A stretch of DNA of 64,000 nt, from assembly GCA_016718825.1 (NCBI GenBank), contig JADKCL010000073.1, positions 148,076-212,075 on the forward strand. Reading direction: 5' to 3'. Below the pieces are notes generated by a model. The model was not told the DNA's origin, did not search any database, and saw only the letters and a list, made by a program, of their open reading frames with translations. This document shows positions 24,350 through 32,576 of the stretch, in pieces (position 1 is the first letter of the stretch; each line of letters starts with the position of its first letter). The stretch comes from Bacteroidota bacterium (GTDB lineage: Bacteria; Bacteroidota; Bacteroidia; J057; JADKCL01). The translations under genes and the position numbers were made by a program.

Positions 24350-25555
24350 ATGAAACGCATCTTCAATGCCGCCTTCCAAAACCGAATCCTGATTTTGCTG
24401 ATCATGCTTTTGGCAATGAGCACCTGCGGATATTCGGGGCCCAAGATGACCTACATTGTTGAAATGAATTTCGGGAGTTGGTTGATGCAGGAGGCAAACG
24501 ATCCTTCGGATCCACAGCTCCAAGCGGTACTGTCAGAAACCAGCCGCATCGCCGCCACGGGCTCGGTGGACAAAATCGAAGCATTAGAGCAGGCGCTGCA
24601 ACAAAAAAACATGGTTCGACAGGCGCGGTACTGGTTCTTTCAACCGGAAGAATTTGCCCCCAATTCCTCCGAAGACGATCTGTTCCGAGGCTTGCATGAC
24701 AAGTGGAATGCCGCAAACGACAGGCTTGCCATGTTGTTGAAGGCGCGATTGGATGGATTTAACGACTATGACGCGGAGATCTTGATTGACCCGGTCACCA
24801 AACGGCTGCGCATTACCGTCAACAAAATCGGAGACCTCAAAACCGTCCGGAATTTGATCCAGGCAAATTCGGACCTCGGTTTTTACGCCACCTACGGCAT
24901 CCGACAGATTGGCCCGACCTTCAGAAGTGCCTGCCAATCCTTGATCATGGCCGATACTTTGGTAGAATCACCAGACTTGGCGCAGTTGATCCACCTTGAT
25001 CAGCAAATCGTGCAGAACAAATCAGCATTCGATGGGCGCGACGACGCCATGATCGGCATGGCGGCAGTTCAGGACACGTTCACAGTAGGTCGTCTTCTGG
25101 AAAAAATTCGCCCCAATAGCAGCCTGCCATCCGATCTGAAATGGGCTTGGTCTGCAAAACCGTTGGTAGGTCCAGACGATCCTGTTTTTGGACTCTATGC
25201 CTTGCGGACGGTAAAAGGAAAGCCCGAAATCAACGGCGAAGTCGTCACAAAGGCCTTCGTTTCCAGCAATTTGAACGAAAGTCCTGCTGTCCAGATCACG
25301 ATGAATGGCGAAGGATCGGATCATTGGCTCAAAATGACCACGGTCAACCAAGGTCGCCAAATCGCGATGGTGATCGACGGGGCTGTGTATTCTGCACCTT
25401 ATGTCCAAGAGCCGATCAGCGGTGGCAGTACCCAAATCACCGGCAACTTCACCAAGGAAGAAATCAAGGAATTGGCCGCCTTGCTGAATGCAGGAAATCT
25501 TCCGGGGCAAGCCGTAATCATCGGCGAGGAAGAAAAAAGTGAATCTGGCAAGTGA
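24350..25555 (+). CDS. Lipoprotein resembling a free-standing SecD periplasmic head, copy 2
   Basis: The start is placed at ATG 24350, giving a lipoprotein signal with LLIMLLAMSTC; the frame is open back to 24245. The 401-residue protein is a diverged paralogue of the gene before it. It contains MNFGSWLMQEANDPSDPQLQ, a SecD-like TVRNLIQANSDLGFYATYG, and the strongly SecD-like end with AVQITMNGEGSDHWLKMT, GRQIAMVIDGAVYSAPYVQE, GGSTQITGNFTKEEIKELA and LLNAGNLPGQA. In SecD these segments form the tail of the P1 head next to the first membrane helices, which are absent here. The two genes are 141 bases apart and probably arose by duplication. Confidence 0.78.
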   Translation: MKRIFNAAFQNRILILLIMLLAMSTCGYSGPKMTYIVEMNFGSWLMQEANDPSDPQLQAVLSETSRIAATGSVDKIEALEQALQQKNMVRQARYWFFQPEEFAPNSSEDDLFRGLHDKWNAANDRLAMLLKARLDGFNDYDAEILIDPVTKRLRITVNKIGDLKTVRNLIQANSDLGFYATYGIRQIGPTFRSACQSLIMADTLVESPDLAQLIHLDQQIVQNKSAFDGRDDAMIGMAAVQDTFTVGRLLEKIRPNSSLPSDLKWAWSAKPLVGPDDPVFGLYALRTVKGKPEINGEVVTKAFVSSNLNESPAVQITMNGEGSDHWLKMTTVNQGRQIAMVIDGAVYSAPYVQEPISGGSTQITGNFTKEEIKELAALLNAGNLPGQAVIIGEEEKSESGK

Positions 25556-25582
25556 TCGTTTGCAGGGTATCCACCGATCTCT

Positions 25583-25615
25583 ATTGGGCGACTGAATCAT
25601 TCCCTTCTATATTTG
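25583..25615 (+). promoter_or_regulatory. Promoter of the ruvX-def pair
   Basis: ATTG (25583-25586), a 21-base spacer and a perfect -7 element TATATTTG (25608-25615). Only CACC separates the box from the ATG of ruvX, so the transcript probably starts at or beside the start codon. Confidence 0.5.
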
Positions 25616-25619
25616 CACC

Positions 25620-26036
25620 ATGGCACGTATCATCGGCATCGACTTTGGCATGAAACGCACGGGATTGGCTTGGACCGACCCTTTGCAGATCATTGCGACA
25701 GGTTTGGAGACCGTTGCCACTGACATTCTTGTGCCGCATCTTCAAACCTTGCTGAAAAAAGAGCAGGTAGAAAAAATTGTTTTGGGTCATCCGACAAGGC
25801 TCGACGGATCGGATACCGATACCACACAGCCCGTTTTGGCCTTGAAAAAGAAGCTTGAAGCTACGTTTCCGACGATTCCGGTCGTGCTTTGGGACGAACA
25901 GTTCAGCTCCAAAAAAGCCATGCGCGCCATGATTGATGGCGGCGTCTCCAAGAAGAACCGCCGTGACAAGGCCCTCATCGACAAAGTGAGCGCCACACTT
26001 ATTCTCCAAGATTATCTCGCCACGAATTCATTATGA
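25620..26036 (+). CDS. ruvX: RuvX/YqgF family Holliday-junction resolvase-like nuclease
   Basis: The 138-residue protein matches the YqgF family in length and motifs: IIGIDFGMKRTGLAWTD at the start (RNase H-fold first strand with the catalytic Asp), IVLGHPTRLDG, VVLWDEQFSSKKA and a final DKVSATLILQDYL. Family members are needed for 5' maturation of pre-16S rRNA in E. coli and are RNase H-like nucleases. The stop overlaps the start of def by four bases (ATGA), a sign of translational coupling. Confidence 0.95.
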   Translation: MARIIGIDFGMKRTGLAWTDPLQIIATGLETVATDILVPHLQTLLKKEQVEKIVLGHPTRLDGSDTDTTQPVLALKKKLEATFPTIPVVLWDEQFSSKKAMRAMIDGGVSKKNRRDKALIDKVSATLILQDYLATNSL

Positions 26037-26608
26037 TATACCCCATTGTTGCCTACGGGCATCCTGTGCTTCGCACCCGGGCGCAAGAGATCAATCCTGA
26101 CCATCCCGGATTGCCCGAGATCATCGCCAACATGTACGAAACGATGTACAATGCCAAAGGTGTCGGTCTCGCAGCGCCACAAATCGGCAAGTCGATTCGG
26201 ATCTTCATCGTTGATGGCAGCCCCATGGAAGGAATGCTCGAAGACGATCCGACCCCGATGGAAGGCTGGAAAAAGGTTTTTATCAACCCTGTCAAACTCA
26301 ACGAACATGGCGAGGCTTGGGGTTATGACGAAGGTTGCTTGAGCATTCCCGACATCATCGAGGAAGTCTACCGGGAGGAACACGTTCATCTGCGGTACTT
26401 TGACGAAAATTTCGTGCAGCACGAAGCCACCTTTGGCGGACTTCAGGCACGTGTGATTCAACATGAGTACGATCACTTGGAAGGTGTACTTTTCACCGAT
26501 TACTTACGTGGGCTCAAAAAGCAGTTGGTCAAGTCAAGACTGCTCAGAATCGCCCGTGGGAAGTATAGCACGTTCTATCCGATGACCTTTAGCTTAAAAA
26601 GCAAATAA
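26033..26608 (+). CDS. def: Peptide deformylase
   Basis: The 191-residue enzyme removes the N-formyl group from nascent proteins. All three family motifs are present: GVGLAAPQIG (motif 1), EGCLSIP (motif 2, metal-binding Cys) and the HEYDHLEG zinc motif (motif 3). It overlaps ruvX by four bases and forms a two-gene operon with it, an arrangement often seen in Bacteroidota. Confidence 0.97.
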   Translation: MIYPIVAYGHPVLRTRAQEINPDHPGLPEIIANMYETMYNAKGVGLAAPQIGKSIRIFIVDGSPMEGMLEDDPTPMEGWKKVFINPVKLNEHGEAWGYDEGCLSIPDIIEEVYREEHVHLRYFDENFVQHEATFGGLQARVIQHEYDHLEGVLFTDYLRGLKKQLVKSRLLRIARGKYSTFYPMTFSLKSK

Positions 26609-26694
26609 ATATTAAGTTTTCCTTGCTTTTGTGGAAAAAATAGCAGTCTTTTGGAAGCTGTTTTGCCTCAAGGGATTATAACTAAAGGTTTTTT

Positions 26695-26937
26695 ATGAGC
26701 TTGAACGATCTCCACTCCAAAATTGTTGCTGCTAAAAACTTCCTAAACTCCGAAATGGTGCGTTTGCGTACCAACAACGATACCGTTTCTGCCATGGGTT
26801 ACCGCGAGCTGGGCGACCGCCTCGACATGATTCATGAAATTGAGCGTATCGGAATCCGGAATTTGGGCGACCGCGACATGCGTCGCATTTCCCGTTTGAT
26901 TGGTCAATTGGACCAATATTCTGGCTCTGCCAACTGA
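26695..26937 (+). CDS. Small hypothetical protein
   Basis: The 80-residue product (MSLNDLHSKIVAAKNFLNSE ...) is helical and rich in Arg, Asp and Asn, with no signal peptide or membrane helix. Repeated patterns such as YRELGDRLDMIHEIERIG and LGDRDMRRISRLIGQLDQ suggest a helical bundle. I do not recognise it. A clear terminator follows, which supports it being a real transcribed gene. Confidence 0.6.
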   Translation: MSLNDLHSKIVAAKNFLNSEMVRLRTNNDTVSAMGYRELGDRLDMIHEIERIGIRNLGDRDMRRISRLIGQLDQYSGSAN

Positions 26938-26956
26938 TTCGGGAACGTTTTTTATG

Positions 26957-26985
26957 AAAAAGCAGGGGCCAAGCTCCTGCTTTTT
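26957..26985 (+). terminator. Rho-independent terminator
   Basis: AAAAAGCAGG (26957-26966) pairs with CCTGCTTTTT (26976-26985), followed by T and GTTT. It closes the small gene at 26695. Confidence 0.85.
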
Positions 26986-27126
26986 TGTTTTCCGCCTCGT
27001 TCGATGAAACCACGACGCAAGGTAATCCACTCAAATATCCTTTGGAACCGCCATCCGCACCGGAGTTTGCGTGATCGGTTCGAGCACAGCCCTTATCCCA
27101 TGCGACCGATCCTAAGGCTCTGCACG

Positions 27127-27156
27127 AAGAAAGCCGACCAAACGGCCGGCTTTCTT
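27127..27156 (-). terminator. Probable terminator of the repeat-protein genes
   Basis: AAGAAAGCCG (27127-27136) pairs with CGGCTTTCTT (27147-27156). It lies 35 bases past the stop codon of the gene ending at 27191. Confidence 0.75.
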
Positions 27157-27190
27157 ACTATCAATCAGTGGGTGTGGATTCAATCGTGCA

Positions 27191-29026
27191 TCAACGTGGA
27201 TCACAAACACGGCAATGGCGGCGCTTGTGGCGGATTTTGGTCTTTTCAACAACCCTCCAAGTATAGTATCCCTCCTGACGGCGCTCGGTACCATTGTCCC
27301 AAAGAATTCGCTCGGGCATCCAAACACGCTCTTCAACGATTCTCCAGTGCTTTTTCCCATTCTTGGAGTCCAAAATCACCACGCGACGATTGTCGGATGA
27401 TGGGGTGAAGGACTCCAACTGATAGCTGCGGGAAACGAATGGATAGATCAAGGTAAACGAAACGCCGCTGTAACGACCGGTGTAGCACCATCCGACATTG
27501 TAGCTTGCTGGATAATAATACCCGTAGCCATAGTAGGAAGTGCAGTTGTCGTAATAGTTGGAGTTGTAGAAGTAGTTGGTGCTGGAACAACCGCCGCAGA
27601 AACCACCGTAGCTTGAGTGACCGCAGCCTGAGCCGGCATACCAAGTGTTGGTACAGCCATAGCCGCCGCCTACGTAGCCACCGCCGTAGTAGCCACCATA
27701 GCCGCCACTCGGGCCAGGATTGGTGCAACCGGTTCCAGTCCAACTGCCTTGCGGAGCTGGTCCGCCGTTGTGTCCATGGCCACCGCCATTGCCGCCGTGA
27801 CCACCGCCGTTTCCACCATGACCACCACCGTGGTCAATAGGATCACCGGTCGGGCCGACACCGCCACCATGACCAATGGGACCGCTTCCGCCCGTTGGGC
27901 CAGCAGGATCGATCGGATCGCCGTTGCCAGGTCCAACAGGATTGCCGTGACCAATTGGGCCGCTTGGGCCGCCACCGCTCGTGTTGCAAGGACCGACGAC
28001 ACCTCCAATAGAAGTGTAATTCTGAACCATGTTTGCAGCAACGACAATGGTATGACCGTCGACACACATGTTCACGTATTGGCTTACGTTGCTGATGTTG
28101 CCCGGATCCTCTACCGGCTCATCATCACCGCCACCACTCGTGCCGTTGGTTCCCGCAGCACCTGAAAAGGTGTTGGGTTTGGGGGTATTGGGACGTGAAT
28201 CATTTACTGCGGAAACGGTACCGCTGCTGAAAGTCTGTACCCTTGGATCGACAGTTTCGGTCTTAGGCTTTGGACCGGTATTTCCAGAGACAGTTGGCTG
28301 CCCAGACATTTCGTACCCCGTGATATAGGTTGGCCGACCATCTGATGCCGAGGCAGGGGAGACATTCGGTTTTGGATAGGTAGTCGTGCCGGGCTGTGAC
28401 GATGGGCCGCCAAAGGTCGTTCTTGGACCGCTCCCGCTGGTCACAGGACGACTATCGTTGGTAGGACGATCGGTGTTGGACAAAGTAGAAGGATGGCTAT
28501 AAGTCGGCTTCGGATCATTCCGCGGCTGGGTATAAGTCGGCTGCGAATAGGTCGGCTTCGGATCATTCCGCGGCTGCGAATAAGTCGGCTGCGAATAGGT
28601 CGGCTTCGGATCATTCCGCGGCTGACTGTAAGTCGGCTGCGAATAGGTCGGCTTTGGATCATTCCGCGGCTGACTGTAGGTCGGCTGCGAATAAGAAGGC
28701 TTCGGATCATTCCGCGGCTGACTATAAGTCGGCTGCGAATAAGAAGGCTTCGGATCATTCCGCGGCTGACTGTAGCTCGGCTGCGAATAGGTAGGTTTCG
28801 GATCATTCCGCGGCTGACTATGGGTCGGCTGCGAATAGGTAGGCTTTGGATCATTCCGCGGCTGCGTCGAGTGCGTGGCCTTTGGGGAAGAGGAAGCATT
28901 CGAAGGCTGCGAACCACCTTTGGATATGCCGCCAGAAGGTTGCGAAGGTCGACCACCTTGGCTCATTCCCAACTGAACAATGCAAAGCATTGCAAAAACG
29001 AGGAAAAAGGTATAAAAGCTTTTCAT
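27191..29026 (-). CDS. Exported Pro/Tyr/Gly-rich tandem-repeat protein
   Basis: The start is at ATG 29026 (signal peptide MKSFYTFFLVFAMLCIVQLG); the frame runs open further upstream only because it crosses the repeats of the next gene. The 611-residue product has, in order, a Ser/Gly/Pro linker, eight copies of a 16-residue repeat of the form QPRNDPKPTYSQPTYS (about residues 54-180), a long Gly/Pro-rich region with G-H-G-G-N runs, a Tyr/Gly/Cys-rich part (GGYYGGGYVGGGYGC), and a folded-looking C-terminal 90 residues (SGVSFTLIYPFVSRSY ... KKHWRIVEERVWMPERI). No T9SS domain is seen. An adhesive or cell-envelope structural role is a guess from composition only. It follows the next gene by 53 bases and is probably co-transcribed with it. 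Confidence 0.7.
   Translation of the reverse strand: MKSFYTFFLVFAMLCIVQLGMSQGGRPSQPSGGISKGGSQPSNASSSPKATHSTQPRNDPKPTYSQPTHSQPRNDPKPTYSQPSYSQPRNDPKPSYSQPTYSQPRNDPKPSYSQPTYSQPRNDPKPTYSQPTYSQPRNDPKPTYSQPTYSQPRNDPKPTYSQPTYTQPRNDPKPTYSHPSTLSNTDRPTNDSRPVTSGSGPRTTFGGPSSQPGTTTYPKPNVSPASASDGRPTYITGYEMSGQPTVSGNTGPKPKTETVDPRVQTFSSGTVSAVNDSRPNTPKPNTFSGAAGTNGTSGGGDDEPVEDPGNISNVSQYVNMCVDGHTIVVAANMVQNYTSIGGVVGPCNTSGGGPSGPIGHGNPVGPGNGDPIDPAGPTGGSGPIGHGGGVGPTGDPIDHGGGHGGNGGGHGGNGGGHGHNGGPAPQGSWTGTGCTNPGPSGGYGGYYGGGYVGGGYGCTNTWYAGSGCGHSSYGGFCGGCSSTNYFYNSNYYDNCTSYYGYGYYYPASYNVGWCYTGRYSGVSFTLIYPFVSRSYQLESFTPSSDNRRVVILDSKNGKKHWRIVEERVWMPERILWDNGTERRQEGYYTWRVVEKTKIRHKRRHCRVCDPR
28487..28864. repeat. Coding 48-bp tandem repeat, about 8 copies
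   Basis: Nearly identical 48-base units encode the 16-residue repeat of the gene at 27191-29026 (minus strand). Copies differ mainly at third codon positions and by Thr/Ser exchanges, so the protein repeat is under selection or the array is homogenising. Confidence 0.85.
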
Positions 29027-29079
29027 GACTTTAGAGAAAAAGGTTGAGAAAAAAGGAGGGCATTTGAAGTTCAATTGGA

Positions 29080-30883
29080 TCAGAATCTCCTTGCCGGCGA
29101 AGCGCCTTGCAGATTTCCAGGCTGACTTACACGGGCTGCGGACTCTGGCCGGGCTGGGCTGTAGCTCGCCGCGTTTCCACGGCTTGGCTGCGCACCGCCA
29201 TTGTAGGTCGGCTGCGTTGCTGGACGACTCATGTTGCCATTCATCGCTCCGCCACGGCTTGGCTGCGCACCGCCATTGTAGGTCGGCTGCGTGGTCGGAC
29301 GACCAGTGTTGCCATTCATCGCTCCGCCACGGCTTGGCTGCGCACCGCCATTGTAGGTCGGCTGCGTGGTCGGACGACCAGTGTTGCCATTCATCGCTCC
29401 GCCACGGCTTGGCTGCGCCCCGCCATTGTAGGTCGGCTGCGTGGTCGGACGACCGGTGTTGCCATTCATCGCGCCGTTGTGGGTCGGCTGCGCACCGCCA
29501 TTGTAGGATGGCTGCGTGGTCGGACGACCGGTGTTGCCATTCATCGCTCCGCCTGGGTCGGCTGCGCACCGCCATTGTAGGTCGGCTGCGTGGTTGGACG
29601 TCCGGTGTTGCCATTCATCGCGCCGTTTTGGGTCGGCTGCGCACCGCCATTGTAGGTCGGCTGCGTGGTCGGACGACCAGTGTTGCCATTCATCGCTCCG
29701 CCACGGCCGGCTGCGCCCCGCCATTGTAGGTCGGCTGCGTGGTCGGACGACCAGTGTTATTGTTCATCGCTCCGCCACGGCTCGGCTGCGCACCGCCATT
29801 GAAGGTCGGCTGCGTGGTCGGACGACCGGTGTTGCCATTCATCGCGCCGTTGTGGGTCGGCTGCGCACCACCATTGAAGGTTGGCTGGGTGGTCGGACGA
29901 CCGGTGTTACCATTCATCGCGCCATTGTGGGTCGGCTGCGCACCTCCATTGAAGGTTGGCTGCGTGGTCGGACGACCGGTGTTGCCATTCATCGCGCCGT
30001 TGTGGGTCGGCGAAGTCGTCGGACGGTTGGAGACCAAGCTATAGGCAGGCGGAGTGGAAGGCTTACCAGCAGCCACAGCCGTTGGATTGAAGGCCCCATT
30101 GGGTGCCGGCCTGCTCGTAGGCTTGCTCGATCCATAGGAAGGAGCCGGTCCATTTTGGCCATTGCTGGCGAGCTCACCGACATGTCCTACAGGACGGCCT
30201 GCACCGGGTCCGAATCCGGGTCGGCCTCCTGCATTTGCTCCGGTAGGGCGTGCGCCGGTTTGGCTGCCTGCATTGTTACCAACCCTGCCACCATGTGCGC
30301 TGGTACGGTAACCGGTTCCATAGAAGCCACCATCGTAGTAGTCGCTCGTGTAACCGTCATTGTAATAGCCGCCATCTGAATAGGTATCACCATAGTAACC
30401 ATTTTCTGCGTGGCCTCCGTAACCATTTGGATAGTAGGCGCCGTCAGCAAAATAGCCATCGGAATCATAGTAGCCGTCGGTGTAGTAACCCCCACCGACC
30501 CAATACCCGCCATCACTGTAGTATCCTTGATAGTAAGGCGTAGGTGAATAGCAATAGTTCACCACCTGTCCGCAGTGATAGTAGGAATAAGTTGTGCCAT
30601 AGACCGGGCGGCGAACAACAGGCCTCCAAGCCCAATAGCCATCGTTCCAACGGCGGCATCCACCCCATCTCACCCATCCACCGGGAATCCAATAGGAAGT
30701 CTCGGAAATGAAGTAGCGGTAGGTTCCGCAATGGCTCATTTCCCATCTCACTCTGCTGGGGGCACAGTAAGATTGAGCAGCACCATAGTAAGCGTAACTG
30801 TTGCATCCCCATTGGGCGGCGGCATCCGAAGCTGCTGCACCCAAAAGGAAGAAGGTAATCATCATCAACAACAACTTTTTCAT
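29080..30883 (-). CDS. Exported Tyr/Gly-rich protein with 25-residue tandem repeats; two apparent frameshifts
   Basis: The start ATG 30883 gives a signal peptide (MKKLLLMMITFFLLGAAASDA). The N-terminal 110 residues are Trp/Tyr/Cys-rich (SYWIPGGWVRWGGCRRW). A Tyr-Gly-rich stretch (YYSDGGYWVGGGYYTDGYYD) and a Gly/Pro/Ala linker follow. The C-terminal half is built of about eleven repeats of the form GNTGRPTTQPTFNGGAQP. The uninterrupted frame stops at 29690. The repeat resumes in a second frame after about 29706 and in a third after about 29553, then ends at 29080 with GNLQGASPARRF. Two single-base losses explain this. The gene may be truly truncated at 29690, or the shifts may be errors in a hard-to-sequence array. 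The start is preceded by AGGAGG. Function is unknown. Confidence 0.7.
29200..30010. repeat. Coding 75-bp tandem repeat array, about 11 copies
   Basis: Units of 75 bases share GTGTTGCCATTCATCGC and the complement of the GRPTTQPT coding segment. Two copies depart by one base each, CCACGGCCGG at 29701-29710 and GCTCCGCCTGGG at 29546-29557, and these are the frameshift points. Confidence 0.85.
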
Positions 30884-30912
30884 AATCGGCCTCCTTTAAT
30901 TAATTTCGTGCC

Positions 30913-31587
30913 ATGACCAACGTGCCAACATCGGTGCCAAAATTTGAAGGCCTGCTTTCATTGCTCGGCAAATACTTCCCTGCCGCCCTCTCCGAGGGCC
31001 AAATCGATCAGTTCAGGCTGGCGTTTGAAGGCTATGTAGAATGGAATGCAAAGATCAATGTGATCAGTCGGAAGGACATGGAGAACCTCGCGGAGCGCCA
31101 TTTCCTTCACAGCCTCGCCATTGCTAAATCGATTCAATTCAAATCGGGTACCAAAGTGCTGGATGTCGGTACAGGTGGTGGCTTTCCGGGTATTCCATTG
31201 GCCATTTTCTTTCCCGAAAGCCATTTTCACCTCGTTGATTCGCGCCAAAAAAAAATCCAGGTGGTAGAGGCCATCGTGGAGATCACTGGCCTAAAGAATG
31301 TACACCACACTGTACAACGCGTCGAGGAAATGAACACACAGTACGATTTTGTAGTAAGCCGTGCAGTGGCCTCCCTTGATCAGTTCATCCCTTGGGTGCG
31401 CCGGCGCATACATTGTCGGCAGCAAAACGAACTGACAAATGGCATTCTCTACCTGCGTGGCGAAGGTGTGGAAGCAGAACTCAAAGGTGTCCAATTTGCA
31501 AAATCACCTTCGGTTACCCAGCTCAGCAGCATGTTTGACGAAGAATTCTTTGAAACCAAGGTCCTCGTTCATTTGGGAATGTGTTAA
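30913..31587 (+). CDS. rsmG: 16S rRNA (guanine527-N7)-methyltransferase RsmG (GidB)
   Basis: The 224-residue enzyme methylates G527 of 16S rRNA using S-adenosylmethionine. Family marks are WNAKINVISRKDMENLAERH near the N-terminus, the SAM-binding KVLDVGTGGGFPGIPLAIFF, and DFVVSRAVASL. The gene starts 29 bases from the divergent repeat-protein gene. TAATTTCG, a near match to the -7 promoter element, ends four bases before the ATG, so the transcript may be almost leaderless. Confidence 0.95.
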   Translation: MTNVPTSVPKFEGLLSLLGKYFPAALSEGQIDQFRLAFEGYVEWNAKINVISRKDMENLAERHFLHSLAIAKSIQFKSGTKVLDVGTGGGFPGIPLAIFFPESHFHLVDSRQKKIQVVEAIVEITGLKNVHHTVQRVEEMNTQYDFVVSRAVASLDQFIPWVRRRIHCRQQNELTNGILYLRGEGVEAELKGVQFAKSPSVTQLSSMFDEEFFETKVLVHLGMC

Positions 31588-31659
31588 AGGGGAGTGCTTC
31601 TCAGTTGTCTATTGTCAATTGTTTTTCTATACTTGCAGTGCTAAATAAAGCTAGACGGT

Positions 31660-32073
31660 ATGGGCGATAAGCTTACTGATTTCGGGCCAATTGGCCAATA
31701 TATTCCACTTTTCATCTTGGGGGTGATTGCCATCGTCCTCGGTTTGTTGTTGGCAAATCTCTCCAAATTGATGGGACCTTTCCGTCCCAACAAGGTCAAA
31801 GAGTCTGTCTACGAATCTGGAATGGATCCTGTCGGTACTGCCCACGACCGATTCTCCGTGAAATTTTACATGGTTGCCATGTTGTTCATCCTCTTTGACA
31901 TCGAGGTGGTCTTCATGTATCCTTGGGCGGTCAATTTCACGCAATTGGCAGCAATGGACAAATTACAAGGTGGATCAGGGATCTTTCCCTTGTTGGAAAT
32001 GTTTGTCTTTGTGGTGATCCTTTTTGTGGGCTATATCTACGTCTGGAAAAAAGACGGTCTCGAATGGGACTAG
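31660..32073 (+). CDS. nuoA: NADH-quinone oxidoreductase subunit A
   Basis: The 137-residue membrane subunit of complex I has three helices. Family marks are the conserved loop KVKESVYESGMDPVGTAHDRFSVKF (in pieces), which contains YESGMDP, and the following YMVAMLFILFDIEVVFMYPWA. It sits in the membrane arm near the quinone site. The next gene overlaps its 3' end by 10 bases, and nuoB follows after that. nuoC and later subunits are not in this cluster. Confidence 0.95.
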   Translation: MGDKLTDFGPIGQYIPLFILGVIAIVLGLLLANLSKLMGPFRPNKVKESVYESGMDPVGTAHDRFSVKFYMVAMLFILFDIEVVFMYPWAVNFTQLAAMDKLQGGSGIFPLLEMFVFVVILFVGYIYVWKKDGLEWD

Positions 32074-32573
32074 GTCATCAAGCAGGTTCAGAGGCTTGGG
32101 CACGCGAGTTGATCGAATTTCAGGCTTGGCGTCGCGAAAAAGTCAGTGAATTGTTGCGCGAAGTCGATGAAAAGGTTTTCACGGAACAATTGCACGGTAG
32201 TTTTGGTTCTTTGTACATTATTTTGAATCATCTGGTTTGGGCCGAAAAGGTATGGTTAGGGCGCGTAGACCGCGACACCGTCGCCACCATGAAGCCCTCC
32301 AATGTAGCGGGTCTCTTGGAAATGTGGGCCGAGGTAAACGGGAAATGGAGCAGTTTGATCCATGAGATGAATACCGAGGATATTTCCAGGGAAATCGAAT
32401 ACTTCACCTCCACAGGAGACCGGTTTACCAACTCCGTTTTGGAAATCGTGATCCACATGGTCGACCACTCGACCTACCACGTGGGGCAAATGATGAACGC
32501 GATCAGAGGGTTTGGAATGGAACCCGTTTCTACGAATTACATCCATTATTTGAGGGCAAAAGCCACAGAATAG
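32064..32573 (+). CDS. DinB-like four-helix-bundle protein
   Basis: The 169-residue protein starts at ATG 32064, inside the end of nuoA. It has the DinB/YfiT-like pattern: an N-terminal helix, then GSLYIILNHLVWAEKVW with the first metal His, and a C-terminal EIVIHMVDHSTYHVGQMM containing the His-x3-His pair. DinB-fold proteins bind a divalent metal and include thiol-dependent transferases, but most are uncharacterised. The gene lies between nuoA and nuoB with a 10-base overlap on one side and 3 bases on the other, so the three must be co-transcribed. A role linked to complex I is not known. Confidence 0.85.
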   Translation: MGLGHQAGSEAWARELIEFQAWRREKVSELLREVDEKVFTEQLHGSFGSLYIILNHLVWAEKVWLGRVDRDTVATMKPSNVAGLLEMWAEVNGKWSSLIHEMNTEDISREIEYFTSTGDRFTNSVLEIVIHMVDHSTYHVGQMMNAIRGFGMEPVSTNYIHYLRAKATE

Positions 32574-32576
32574 AAT

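Noticed and set aside
28487..30010. Regularly spaced repeats that look like a CRISPR array
   Set aside because: The unit is tandem with no unique spacers, is coding throughout on the minus strand and encodes Pro/Thr/Gln-rich protein repeats. No cas gene is nearby.
29025..30379. Long plus-strand frames across the repeat arrays
   Set aside because: They are shadows created by the 48- and 75-base coding repeats on the other strand.
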